A stretch of 64,000 nt of DNA from Pseudoxanthomonas sp. 3HH-4 (GTDB lineage: Bacteria; Pseudomonadota; Gammaproteobacteria; Xanthomonadales; Xanthomonadaceae), in contig NZ_VFPB01000001.1 in assembly GCF_006716465.1 (NCBI RefSeq), positions 1,088,983 through 1,152,982 on the forward strand. The letters are read 5' to 3'. The notes beneath the pieces were generated by a model. The model did no database searches. It was given only the letters and a program-made list of their open reading frames with translations, and had not been told where the DNA came from. The translations under genes were made by a program, and so were the position numbers. Shown piece after piece: positions 48,529 through 56,593 of the stretch. How positions within the stretch are numbered: the stretch's first letter is position 1; the number at the start of each line of letters is the position of its first letter.

Positions 48529-48990
48529 TCAACGAGTGGCGACATGCACGGCGATGGGTCGCCTGCGCACGTCGTCGGAAGAGGAGAGGGGAGGGGCGAT
48601 CATCTGGGCCAGGGTGAAGCCGCTCAGGGCGTCGGCCACCACGTCGTTGATCAGGCGCCAGTTGGCGCGCGCCCCGCACTGGTGGGCGATGCCGCAGTGG
48701 CTTTCGCTCTGGCTGCATTCGGTCATCGCCAGGGGCCCTTCCATGGCCTCGACGATCTGGATCAGGCTGATGTCGGCCGCGTCGCGGCTCAGGCGGTAAC
48801 CGCCGTGCACGCCGCGCAGGCCTTCCACCAGCCCGGCCTGCGCCAGAGGCTTCAGCACCTTGCTGACCGTGGGCGTCTCCAGGCCGGAATGTTCCGCCAG
48901 GTCGGACGCACTGAGAACCTCGCCCGGACGCGCGGCGAGCACGGTCAGGACCACGGTGGCGTAGTCGGTGAGCTTGGTGACACGGAGCAT
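48529..48990 (-). CDS. Rrf2-family Fe-S regulator of the suf operon (IscR/SufR-like)
   Basis: 153 residues. Winged helix (about 1-80, LTDYATVVLTVLAARPGEVLSASDLAEHSG, with RGVHGGYRLSR as wing) and the cluster-binding cysteines Cys92, Cys99 and Cys105 in ECSQSESHCGIAHQC, almost the IscR spacing (92, 98, 104), with one residue more between the first pair. It should bind a [2Fe-2S] cluster and repress or activate suf genes according to Fe-S supply. First gene of the operon; an inverted repeat lies 16-43 bases upstream. Confidence 0.93.
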   Translation of the reverse strand: MLRVTKLTDYATVVLTVLAARPGEVLSASDLAEHSGLETPTVSKVLKPLAQAGLVEGLRGVHGGYRLSRDAADISLIQIVEAMEGPLAMTECSQSESHCGIAHQCGARANWRLINDVVADALSGFTLAQMIAPPLSSSDDVRRRPIAVHVATR

Positions 48991-49006
48991 GGGAGAGGTG
49001 GGTCTT

Positions 49007-49033
49007 AAAAACGTACCGAAATTGTACGCTTTT
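49007..49033 (-). promoter_or_regulatory. Candidate Rrf2/IscR-type operator upstream of the suf operon
   Basis: Imperfect inverted repeat AAAAACGTAC ... GTACGCTTTT around CGAAATT, centred about 30 bases upstream of the regulator ATG. Its position and length (27 bases, AT-rich flanks) fit autoregulation by the Rrf2 protein. The binding protein is inferred, not shown. Confidence 0.55.
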
Positions 49034-49198
49034 GTCCCCCGGGGCTCAAATCCCGACGGATTCCCCGTTCAGGCGTGCGGACGCGGGCTGACGAATGTCA
49101 CCCGCGATAGCTGACGGCTGCGACTGATGCCGGGTGGGTCCGGTCAGGAAGATGGGCAGCGTCCACTCGCGGACAGCCTCTCTTCAAGGACAGTCGCC

Positions 49199-49402
49199 AT
49201 GAACACGATCCACCGTCACCCCGAATCCGCTTCCTCCCGTCACGGCCTGGACCAGGGCTTCCTGTGGCGCGTGCTGCTCGCCATCGGCGGCGTCTATCTG
49301 GCGGTGAAGCTGTTCCGCGGGCTGGGCCAGCTGTTCTGGACGCTGTTCGGCTTGGCGTTCGGCCTGTTCTGGATGGTCAGTGGCCGCGTGTTTCCCTGGT
49401 GA
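49199..49402 (+). CDS. Small single-domain membrane protein
   Basis: 67 residues from ATG 49199 (AAGGA nine bases upstream). A hydrophilic start (MNTIHRHPESASSRHG) is followed by two close hydrophobic segments (FLWRVLLAIGGVYLAVKLF and LFWTLFGLAFGLFWMVSG). No family was recognised. It lies alone between the suf operon and a convergent cytochrome gene; 208 bases upstream hold the divergent suf promoter. Confidence 0.7.
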   Translation: MNTIHRHPESASSRHGLDQGFLWRVLLAIGGVYLAVKLFRGLGQLFWTLFGLAFGLFWMVSGRVFPW

Positions 49403-49447
49403 ATGTGTCCATGGTGGAGTTTTCATAGTGGAGCCCGCCAGCACCGC

Positions 49448-49990
49448 TCACTGGGCGGCGGCGGGCGGCGAGGGCGGTGCCGGCAGCACCATGCCGAAGT
49501 AGGGCGGTGGTGGCGTCCTGCCCGGCGGCAACGCCTCCGGCGCCGGCTGTCCTGCGGCGCCGAGCGCGTGCACGAAACGGTAGATCGCGCGGCGGTCCTC
49601 TTCGCTCATGTCGCGCACGGCGAAGTCCGGCATGATCGGGCGGGTACGCAGGTTGGCGCTGTATTCCAGCCATTGCGCCTCGGTCAGCTGCTGCATGCGC
49701 AGGCGCAGGTTGCTGGCGTATGTCGTGCCCCAGGGGCCGTGGAAACCCATCGGCGAACCCACCAGCCATCCCGCCTTGTCGACCTTGCCGCCCGATTCGG
49801 CATAACCCGGCGTGTGGCAATCGTTGCAGCCGGCGATGCGGACCAGGTATTCGCCGCGCGCGAGAAGGTCGCCTCCCGTCGCTGACGTGGACGCCGGCGG
49901 CAGGCTCGCGACGGCGCGTGGCCCGGCGGGCTGGCACGCGGCCAGGAACAATAGCGAGGCAGGCATCAGCAGGGCACGGACAGGGGGCAT
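49448..49990 (-). CDS. Cytochrome c lipoprotein
   Basis: 180 residues from ATG 49990. Lipoprotein signal peptide with lipobox LLFLAAC (Cys19), then a Pro/Ala/Ser linker and one class I cytochrome c domain: haem motif CNDCH at 55-59, a candidate Met ligand in TRPIMPDFAV, and the last helix SEEDRRAIYRFVHAL. A Pro-rich tail follows. It resembles the small c-type domains attached to alcohol or aldehyde dehydrogenases, but no such enzyme is adjacent. Divergent from the SET-domain gene. Confidence 0.9.
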   Translation of the reverse strand: MPPVRALLMPASLLFLAACQPAGPRAVASLPPASTSATGGDLLARGEYLVRIAGCNDCHTPGYAESGGKVDKAGWLVGSPMGFHGPWGTTYASNLRLRMQQLTEAQWLEYSANLRTRPIMPDFAVRDMSEEDRRAIYRFVHALGAAGQPAPEALPPGRTPPPPYFGMVLPAPPSPPAAAQ

Positions 49991-50147
49991 GGCGAGGAGA
50001 ATTGAAGGGGACCGGGCAAGGAACGCACCGCCCCGTGGGGACCGGCCATGTGCCGCGCGATGCCGTTCAGCGGCATGGAAGGTGGGAAACGCGGCGGCAT
50101 TGGGCGAGAATCCCCCCTCCGCACTCCACTGCCTCCCTGGATACCGC

Positions 50148-50621
50148 ATGCCCCGCAAGATCGAAGCCCGTCAATCCGACATCCATGGCAACGGCGTGTT
50201 CGCCATCGCCCCGATCGAGAAGGGCGAGCGCGTGGTGGAATACAAGGGCAAGCGCCGCACGCATGACGAAGTGGACGCCGACGACACCGGCGACGTGGAT
50301 TCGGGCCACACGTTCCTGTTCACGCTCAACGACGACTACGTCATCGACGCGAACCACAAGGGCAACAAGGCGCGCTGGATCAACCACAGTTGCGACCCCA
50401 ACTGCGAAGCCGTGATCGAAGAGCACGACGGCAAGAACCGCAAGAAGGACAAGGTCTTCATCGAGGCGATCCGCGCGATCAAGCCCGGCGAGGAGCTGAC
50501 GTACAACTACGGCATCACCCTGTCCGAACCGCACACCGCGCGCCTGAAGAAGATCTGGGCCTGCCGTTGCGGCAGCAAGAAGTGCACTGGCACGATGCTG
50601 CAACCCAAGAAGGGTCGCTGA
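50148..50621 (+). CDS. SET-domain protein-lysine methyltransferase
   Basis: 157 residues, essentially a bare SET domain plus post-SET. SAM and catalytic motifs: DIHGNGVFAIAPIEKGE near the N-terminus, WINHSCDPNC (77-86), and EELTYNYG (115-122) with the catalytic Tyr. The post-SET cysteines Cys139, Cys141 and Cys146 (ACRCGSKKC) together with Cys82 would bind zinc. SET proteins are mainly eukaryotic; short bacterial ones of this type occur in Xanthomonas, Chlamydia and others, and some methylate HU/histone-like or ribosomal proteins. An HU with a lysine-rich tail is encoded about 6 kb away. Confidence 0.92.
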   Translation: MPRKIEARQSDIHGNGVFAIAPIEKGERVVEYKGKRRTHDEVDADDTGDVDSGHTFLFTLNDDYVIDANHKGNKARWINHSCDPNCEAVIEEHDGKNRKKDKVFIEAIRAIKPGEELTYNYGITLSEPHTARLKKIWACRCGSKKCTGTMLQPKKGR

Positions 50622-50734
50622 TCCCCATCAGGCACGGATGCCGCGGAAGGCCGAACGGTTGAAATGACCGAAGGCAGGTGTCGCGCGCGTGTCCCGCCGC
50701 TAACGTGCGCGCACCGGACCACCACCCAGCCTCC

Positions 50735-52945
50735 ATGACCCTGCCACGACTGATCGGCCTGCTTGCCCTGGCCCTGCCCTGCGCCTCCGTCCATGCCGTC
50801 GAGATCGACGGCCGGGTCGATCCTGCCGAATGGCAGGGCGCACGCCACGTCACCGACTTCCGCAAGACCCAGCCGCTGACCGGCGAACCGGGTTCGTTGC
50901 CCACCGAGGCCTGGATACTGGCCACGCCGGACGGCCTGGCCATCGCGTTCCGCAACACGCACCCTGCCGGCGTGCCACGCACGCGGCAGAGAGTGCAGCG
51001 CGATTTCGACGAACAGGTCGACCGCGTCAACGCGTTCATCGATTTCGATGGGGATGGGCGCACCGGCTATGCGTTCACCGTCAGCTCCACCGGTGGCATT
51101 GCCGACGAGGTCATCACCAACGAAAACCAGTTCAACAGCGACTGGGACGGCCAGTGGCGGCATGCCGTGGGCGAAGACGAGCAGGGCTGGAGCGTCGAAC
51201 TGCTGATCCCGTGGCATACCGCGCCGATGCGCGATGGCACCGACGGACAACGCACGCTGAAAGTGTTCCTGGCGCGCGTGATCGGCGTGACCGGCGAGCG
51301 CATGGCCTGGCCGAGCGCCAGCTTCGAGCGCCCGCGCTTCATGTCCGATTTCGCGTCCGTCACCGTGCCGCGTTACGACCAGTCCCTGCTGGCGCTGACG
51401 CCGTATGTGTCGGGCCTGTACGACAACGTGGGCAGGCGCAGCGACTTCAACGGTGGTGCGGACGTGTTCTGGAAGCCCAACGGTCGCTTCCAGCTCACCG
51501 CCACGGTGAACCCGGACTTCGGTCAGGTGGAGGCGGACGACCTGGTGGTGAATTTCAGCGCCACCGAGACCTTCATCAGCGACAAGCGGCCATTCTTCAC
51601 CGAGAACCAGGGCATCTTCGAGCTGACCACGCCGTCGGACGACAGCCAGCAGCTGTACACGCGTCGCGTGGGCAGCACGGGCGACATCACTGCGGCGCTG
51701 AAGTTGAACGGCAGCCTGGGCAAGGCGAACTACGGCCTGTTCTCGGCCGACGAGGATGGTGAGTACGGAAGGAGCTTCCATGCGCTGCGCGTGGTGCGCG
51801 ATTTCGAAAAGCAGAACCTCGGCGCGATGCTGACCCGCGTGGAGCAGGACGCCACCGACCGCGAGGCCACTGTGCTGGGCGTGGACCACAACTGGCGGCC
51901 GACGGCGCGCGTGAACATCCGCAGCCGCGTGCTGGGCAGCCGCATCGACCAGGCTGGGGATCGCGTGCAGGACCTGGGTGCGACGGTGTGGGCCGACTAC
52001 GAAATGGATGATGGCTGGCGCCAGCAATGGATCGCCATGCACTTCGGCAACGATCTGCAGATCAACGACTTCGGCTATCTCTCGCGCAACAGCACCAACT
52101 ACCTGCACTGGGAAGTCCGCAAGCGGTTCACCGGACTGCCGGACGCCTCGCGCTATTCCTCCAAGGACTGGCGCTGGCGCGTGAGCAGCAGCCACAACAA
52201 CCACGGCGACAAGCTCAACGACCAGTTCCGGATGAGCCGCGAGGGTCAGCTGCGCAACGGCAGTTACGAATACGCCCAGATCAACGTCAACAGCGCGGGC
52301 CTGAGCGACATGCTGCTGCGTGGCAACGGGGTGGTGCGCATGCCGGCGAACTTCAACACCTACTTCGAGTTCGAGCGGCCGCGCAAGGGCGACTGGGCGC
52401 ATGAGACGGAACTGGAAACCTCCACCGGCGGCCTGGCGGGCAACCGGAAGCTGGGAGCGGGCGCCGGATATACCGCCACCTACTTCATCAGTGATGCCTT
52501 CAGCGTCTACGCCGGCGGCTATGCGCTGTACACCCCCGACTGGCTGGTGTGGCAGCGCGAGGATCTGGTGGGTGGCTTTACTCGGCGGCAGTTCGACGTC
52601 AGTGCCGGCCTGGACTGGGTGGTCGACGACCGCCACGAACTGCGGGTGAAGATGCAGGCCATCGCGCTGGACGCGCGCGTGCAGGATGCCTGGCGTTTCG
52701 ATCCGCAGGGCTACGCGCTGGCGGCGACCGACACGGTGGAGGATTTCAGCGTGCGCAACCTGGGGTTCCAGGTGCGCTACCGCTACGAGCTGGCGCCGCT
52801 GTCGTACCTGTACGTGGTCTATGCCCGCGGTGGCTACGAGCAGCGCACCGGCACCGAAGGGGTGGAGGACCTGCTGCAGGACAGCTTCCGCCTGCGCGAC
52901 GACGAGCAGTTGGTGGTGAAGCTGAGTTACCGCTTCGAGATCTGA
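50735..52945 (+). CDS. DUF5916 outer-membrane beta-barrel protein with CBM9-like domain
   Basis: 736 residues from ATG 50735. Signal peptide (LPRLIGLLALALPCASVHA). An N-terminal CBM9/carbohydrate-binding-like domain (about 20-205, IDGRVDPAEWQGA, FDFDGDGRTGYAF-type segment, LLIPWHTAP) is followed by a long DUF5916 region of alternating beta strands ending VKLSYRFEI with a terminal hydrophobic/aromatic pattern, typical of an outer-membrane barrel. No substrate is known. It starts 113 bases after the SET gene; no terminator seen between. Confidence 0.85.
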   Translation: MTLPRLIGLLALALPCASVHAVEIDGRVDPAEWQGARHVTDFRKTQPLTGEPGSLPTEAWILATPDGLAIAFRNTHPAGVPRTRQRVQRDFDEQVDRVNAFIDFDGDGRTGYAFTVSSTGGIADEVITNENQFNSDWDGQWRHAVGEDEQGWSVELLIPWHTAPMRDGTDGQRTLKVFLARVIGVTGERMAWPSASFERPRFMSDFASVTVPRYDQSLLALTPYVSGLYDNVGRRSDFNGGADVFWKPNGRFQLTATVNPDFGQVEADDLVVNFSATETFISDKRPFFTENQGIFELTTPSDDSQQLYTRRVGSTGDITAALKLNGSLGKANYGLFSADEDGEYGRSFHALRVVRDFEKQNLGAMLTRVEQDATDREATVLGVDHNWRPTARVNIRSRVLGSRIDQAGDRVQDLGATVWADYEMDDGWRQQWIAMHFGNDLQINDFGYLSRNSTNYLHWEVRKRFTGLPDASRYSSKDWRWRVSSSHNNHGDKLNDQFRMSREGQLRNGSYEYAQINVNSAGLSDMLLRGNGVVRMPANFNTYFEFERPRKGDWAHETELETSTGGLAGNRKLGAGAGYTATYFISDAFSVYAGGYALYTPDWLVWQREDLVGGFTRRQFDVSAGLDWVVDDRHELRVKMQAIALDARVQDAWRFDPQGYALAATDTVEDFSVRNLGFQVRYRYELAPLSYLYVVYARGGYEQRTGTEGVEDLLQDSFRLRDDEQLVVKLSYRFEI

Positions 52946-52962
52946 AGGCGTCGTCTTCAGGT

Positions 52963-53165
52963 GACGCGCAAGGCCTGGATTCCGGGCGGCGAGTATCGGG
53001 AGCCTTGCGCGCAAGGTTCCGCGACTCGCGTTTGGGCAGGCGCGGCCTTGCGCCCCGGTCCCGGCAGCTTGCGCGCGCGTCTTCGCGACCCATGGCTCGG
53101 TATCGGCGCCTTGCACGCAAGTGTCTGCTGCTTGCGGATGAGACTCAGAAGGTCGCGCGCAAGCT
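52963..53165. repeat. Degenerate array built on TTGCGCGCAAG
   Basis: The 273-base gap between the DUF5916 gene and the DUF1439 gene holds at least six related cores: ACGCGCAAGG (52964), CCTTGCGCGCAAGG (53003), CCTTGCGCCCC (53046), GCTTGCGCGCG (53068), CCTTGCACGCAAG (53109) and GCGCGCAAGC (53155). Two longer copies share TATCGG plus GCCTTGC(G/A)CGCAAG, 107 bases apart. The core is self-complementary, so RNA hairpins or a protein-binding array are possible. No ORF is convincing here. Confidence 0.6.
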
Positions 53166-53218
53166 TCGAGGGTTCGCAGGCGAGTCTCCGGACCCTGCGG
53201 ACCTACGTCAGGCGGACG

Positions 53219-53776
53219 TCACGGCGTCGCGGCGAGCACCAACCGCAACTCCACGTGGCCGTCGTTGATCCGCAGCGAGTCAGCGCCCAACGCGCCGGGT
53301 GCCTGGGCCAGATCCTCTTCGGTGAGCGTGTAGAGCGGCCGGGTGCGGGCGTACTCGCCGATCAGCTCCTGCAGGACCTCGCGCGACCCGCCGGGCAGGC
53401 CGCGACCGGCGGCGCCGGTGCCCAGGTGTTCGATCCGCGGATCCACCAGGTGCAGGCCGCGGGTGCCTGGGTCGTAGCGCAGTCCGCTGCTGACCACCAC
53501 GCTGCCGTTCTCCAGGCGTTCGCCCGTGGCCAGCGCGATGTCGTAGTCCATCTGCAGCGTCAGCCGTTCACCGGGCGAGGGAATGCGCACATCCGGATCG
53601 CTCAGCGTGAGCGATGCAAAGCCCTCCAATAGCGATTGTTCCATCGGGAAACCGGCGCGCGCCGCCGTCTGCAGCTGGGCGGCGTTGAAGCGCAGCACAT
53701 TGCCGGTATCGGCCAGGGCGATGGCGAACAGGGCGAGCAGGGCGAGCGGCGCGACGCGCAAGAGCAGGTTCTTCAT
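53219..53776 (-). CDS. DUF1439-family exported protein, copy 1
   Basis: 185 residues with a signal peptide (LRVAPLALLALFAIALA, cut near residue 22). DUF1439 features: LRFNAAQLQTAARAGFPMEQSLLEGFASLTLSDPDVRIPSP, LRYDPGTRGLHLVDPRIE, ELRLVL at the end. Paralogue of the upstream gene, 9 bases away, but without its lipobox. It probably folds as a lipid-binding-like (YceB) periplasmic domain; role unknown. Confidence 0.82.
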   Translation of the reverse strand: MKNLLLRVAPLALLALFAIALADTGNVLRFNAAQLQTAARAGFPMEQSLLEGFASLTLSDPDVRIPSPGERLTLQMDYDIALATGERLENGSVVVSSGLRYDPGTRGLHLVDPRIEHLGTGAAGRGLPGGSREVLQELIGEYARTRPLYTLTEEDLAQAPGALGADSLRINDGHVELRLVLAATP

Positions 53777-53785
53777 TGCAGTCCC

Positions 53786-54355
53786 TTATTGCAGGTGGAT
53801 GACCACGCGGCCGTCTTCGATCAGCGTGCTGCCGATCCGCTTGCTGGCCGGCAGGCGCCGCAAGGTGTCGCTGTCGATCCGGTATACCGGTTCGGAGCGG
53901 GCGTACTCGGCCAGCACCGTGTTGACCAGCTGGCGCGTGCCGCCGGACATCAGCGAGCCGGAGCCCGGCACGTCGACCGACAGGATTTCAGGGTTGTCCA
54001 GATGCAGGCCCTGGGTGGCTGGGTCGTAGCGCAGGCGGCTGGCCAGCGCGAAATGGCCGCGGCTGACATCGCGTGCGCCCAGTGCGCTCACCCCGATGTC
54101 GAAATCCAGACGCAGGCGATCATCGCCCGACGGAATGCTGAGGCGCGGATTGGTGAGCGTGGCCGATACCAGCCCGCCCAGCTTGTCGAACTCGCGCGGG
54201 AAGCTGTGGTTGAGGTAGCGCTGCAGCTGCGGCTGGGTGAAATTGATCTGGTTGCCCAACAGGCCGGTGACCGTGTTGAGAGTCTCGCAGCCGGCGAGGG
54301 CAAGCGCGGTGGTACCGGCGAGGGCGGCGACCAGGAAGCGGCGGCGGGTACGCAT
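53786..54355 (-). CDS. DUF1439-family lipoprotein, copy 2
   Basis: 189 residues from ATG 54355. Signal peptide RRRFLVAALAGTTALALAGC with lipobox LAGC (Cys22); the twin-Arg start could suggest Tat but is not decisive. DUF1439 body: INFTQPQLQRYLNHSFPREFDKLGG, LRYDPATQGLHLDNPEILS, DGRVVIHLQ. Same domain as the next gene, with the shared LRYDP-x-T-x-GLHL motif, so a tandem duplication with split localisation (lipid-anchored and soluble). Confidence 0.85.
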   Translation of the reverse strand: MRTRRRFLVAALAGTTALALAGCETLNTVTGLLGNQINFTQPQLQRYLNHSFPREFDKLGGLVSATLTNPRLSIPSGDDRLRLDFDIGVSALGARDVSRGHFALASRLRYDPATQGLHLDNPEILSVDVPGSGSLMSGGTRQLVNTVLAEYARSEPVYRIDSDTLRRLPASKRIGSTLIEDGRVVIHLQ

Positions 54356-54408
54356 GGGAAGCTCCGTGACGGGTCGCCGCACCTTAGCCGGCGCCGCCTG
54401 TCCGAAGG

Positions 54409-54738
54409 CTAACCGGCGAGCGCGGGATCCTGCTGGAGTCGTTGCTTGCGTTCGGCCGTGTAGTGCCACCACGGCACCGGTCCGCTGCCTTCCATGAATC
54501 GCACGGCGGCGATGAAGCAGTCGCAGAGGCAGGGATCGTGACGCTGGCCGGTGGTTTCGTTTACGCGTCGGTAGAGTGCGAAGGGATCCTGGCCGACAAG
54601 CTCCTGCGGTCGGGCGATGCCGATGCCGCGCAGGTCGGCGGCGATGGACGGCCCGATGTTGGGGATGTCCTCAAGTACCCGCGCGTCGTCGGCATGGCGT
54701 GCTTTCCTCGACGCAGGCTGGCGCGGGATGGGCGGCAT
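54409..54738 (-). CDS. Helix-hairpin-helix protein of the Cdd1 family
   Basis: 109 residues. A helix-hairpin-helix segment LEDIPNIGPSIAADLRGIGIARPQELVGQDP (about 22-52) is followed by NETTGQRHDPCLCDCFIAAVRFMEG with clustered Cys, the mark of the pathogenicity-locus Cdd1 family. Its biochemical role is not established; the HhH suggests DNA or nucleotide contact. The ATG overlaps the DUF3861 stop region within a TGACATG junction. Confidence 0.87.
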   Translation of the reverse strand: MPPIPRQPASRKARHADDARVLEDIPNIGPSIAADLRGIGIARPQELVGQDPFALYRRVNETTGQRHDPCLCDCFIAAVRFMEGSGPVPWWHYTAERKQRLQQDPALAG

Positions 54739-54739
54739 G

Positions 54740-55051
54740 TCAGCCTGCGTCGCGACCGCGTTCCTTCAGCGATGCGATGAATTCGCCCATGTGCGGGCGC
54801 AATGGCGCGAACAGGTCGTCGGCGTCCTTGCGATGATCCAGCATCAGGCCGCTGAGCAGCTTGGTGCCGACGACCAGCGCGGCGCGCTCGTCGCCGCTGA
54901 GGCCGCGCTGGCGCTGGAGCTTTTCCAGGATGCGCATCCAGTCGTCGTGGCAGGCGTGTTCGAACTCGATGGTGCAACGGCCGTTGCATTGCAGGCCATC
55001 GTCCTCGATGGGCGTGACGGTGATGCGATAGCGGTGGGTGTTGTTGGGCAT
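54740..55051 (-). CDS. DUF3861 small cytosolic protein
   Basis: 103 residues from ATG 55051. Pattern HRYRITVTPIE, EFEHACHDDWMRILEKLQ, ERAALVVGTKLLSGLMLDHRKD and LFAPLRPHMGEFIASLK agrees with DUF3861. Three cysteines (QCNGRC, HACHDD) are extra. Function unknown. It is followed at once by the Cdd1-like gene, so the two are coupled; 106 bases separate it from the M23 gene upstream. Confidence 0.83.
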   Translation of the reverse strand: MPNNTHRYRITVTPIEDDGLQCNGRCTIEFEHACHDDWMRILEKLQRQRGLSGDERAALVVGTKLLSGLMLDHRKDADDLFAPLRPHMGEFIASLKERGRDAG

Positions 55052-55157
55052 GGCGGCAGGCGCAGGAGCGCGGTGGGGACCAAAGCCAAGATAGGCCCGT
55101 GCGTGCAGTGGAACGAGGGCTGCTGTCGCGATGGACTGTTCTGCCGGACGGCGTCGT

Positions 55158-55727
55158 TCAGTCAATGCGGGGCGTGTCCACGGAGGCTTTGAACAGCGGC
55201 AGCGGATCGTAGGCCCCCTGTTCGCCATAGATGCCATAGTGCAGGTGCGGCGGCGTGCCCTGCGCGTTGCCGGTGGTGCCGACGTAGCCCAGCACATCGC
55301 CGGGCTGGACGACTTGCCCGGTGGACAGATCGTCGGCCCAGCCGTCAAGGTGGGCGTAGTAGTGGCGTTCGCGGCCGGGGCCGAGCACCCACACCTGCTT
55401 TCCGCCGAGTCCGCCGTCGCGCACCGACACCACCACGCCGCGCGTGGCGCTGACGACGGGCGTGCCACGCTTAGCGAAGATGTCCACGCCCTGGTGGGTA
55501 CGGTCGGTGCCGCGCGCAGCGCCGAACGTGTCCGCTATCTGCCGAGCACGCACGCCCTGCACGGGCACCGGGAGTTCGCTCGGCGGCGTTGCACGCGAGA
55601 CCTCCCACAGCATGCGCGCCGACGCCATGAACGGCCGGCCCCACGCCCAGGCAAGCAGCACGGCCAGCGCCACCAGCCACAGCAGCGACCATGCGAGGCG
55701 TCGAAAACGGCGCGCGGTCGGTCGCAT
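55158..55727 (-). CDS. M23 family metallopeptidase, membrane-anchored
   Basis: 189 residues. N-terminal basic segment and one membrane helix (about 10-29, LAWSLLWLVALAVLLAWAWG), then a LytM/M23 domain. Zinc ligands: His and Asp in THQGVDIFA (about 82-90) and the HLH of PPHLHYGIY (about 164-172); the catalytic His is in HYYAHLDG. All ligands are present, so it should be an active peptidoglycan endopeptidase, not a degenerate EnvC/NlpD-type activator. It lies 8 bases after the DUF533 gene. Confidence 0.92.
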   Translation of the reverse strand: MRPTARRFRRLAWSLLWLVALAVLLAWAWGRPFMASARMLWEVSRATPPSELPVPVQGVRARQIADTFGAARGTDRTHQGVDIFAKRGTPVVSATRGVVVSVRDGGLGGKQVWVLGPGRERHYYAHLDGWADDLSTGQVVQPGDVLGYVGTTGNAQGTPPHLHYGIYGEQGAYDPLPLFKASVDTPRID

Positions 55728-55735
55728 GGCGCCGG

Positions 55736-56377
55736 TCAGGGCAGCGGGGGCGGCTGCGGCTGCGAGAGCTGGCGTTCGAGCTGGGCCTTCAGTGACGGGT
55801 CGAGCTTCAGCTGTTTCGCCAGTTCATCCAGATAGGCGCGTTCCATGAAGCTCTGATCGTCGGCGACCATCAGGCTGGCGAGATACATTTCGGAGGCGAT
55901 TTCCGGCGTGCTGGCCGAACGCGCCACCTCGACCGGGTCCAGTGGCTTCTCCAGTTCAGCATGCAGCCACTGCTGCAGTTCGCCATCGTTGCTGATGCGG
56001 GCGAACTCCCCCTCGATCACCTGGCGTTCGCGCGCATCGATGTGGCCATCCGCCTTCGCCGCGGCCACCAGCGCTTTCAGGATGGCCTGGCTGTGCAGTT
56101 CGGCCTGCGGCGGGGGCAGGCGATCCACGGTCTGCGGACCGGCACCGGCGGCGAATCCACCCTGCTGTTGCTTGTAGTCGCCGTATGCGCGATACGCCAT
56201 CACGCCGATCGCCGCCAGGCCGCCATAGGTAGCCAGCTTGCGCGTGGTCTTGTTCTTGCCCAGCAACAGGCCCAGCGCGCCGCCGGTGACCGCGCCCTTG
56301 CCGAAGTCGGCGTTGAGCAGGCTGCCGCCGCCCTGGGAGGATTTCAGCAGATGGTCGAGGAAGCCCTGGATCTTCAT
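55736..56377 (-). CDS. DUF533 (TerB-like) inner-membrane protein
   Basis: 213 residues from ATG 56377. N-terminal glycine-rich and hydrophobic segments (GAVTGGALGLLLGKN, KLATYGGLAAIGVMAYRAYGDY) are followed by a TerB-like helical domain (about 95-205, LKALVAAAKADGHIDARERQVIEGEF) with the acidic DGHIDARE loop. This is the YebE/DUF533 family, associated with envelope stress in enterobacteria. The C-terminus is Pro/Gln-rich. Co-directional with the M23 gene. Confidence 0.9.
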   Translation of the reverse strand: MKIQGFLDHLLKSSQGGGSLLNADFGKGAVTGGALGLLLGKNKTTRKLATYGGLAAIGVMAYRAYGDYKQQQGGFAAGAGPQTVDRLPPPQAELHSQAILKALVAAAKADGHIDARERQVIEGEFARISNDGELQQWLHAELEKPLDPVEVARSASTPEIASEMYLASLMVADDQSFMERAYLDELAKQLKLDPSLKAQLERQLSQPQPPPLP

Positions 56378-56544
56378 GCGTTGCGTACCTGGTTGGAAGA
56401 AGGACAGCAACAGAGTTGCGGGCGAGGCCGGGCGATCACAAGGGTGACCGATGGCACGCCGCTCGGCGAAGCACGCGCGGGCGGGCATCGCACTGATGCG
56501 CGTCGGGGGAATGCTGTGCGGGCGAGATGATGTGCCGCAAAAAA

Positions 56545-56569
56545 AACGGGACGGCATGGCCGTCCCGTT
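56545..56569 (-). terminator. Rho-independent terminator of the HU gene
   Basis: Stem AACGGGACGGC/GCCGTCCCGTT with loop ATG, 25 bases past the HU stop; on the minus strand it runs into eight T. A very strong terminator, fitting a highly expressed gene. Confidence 0.93.
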
Positions 56570-56593
56570 CTGGTGGCACGAGGTGCGCAGCGA

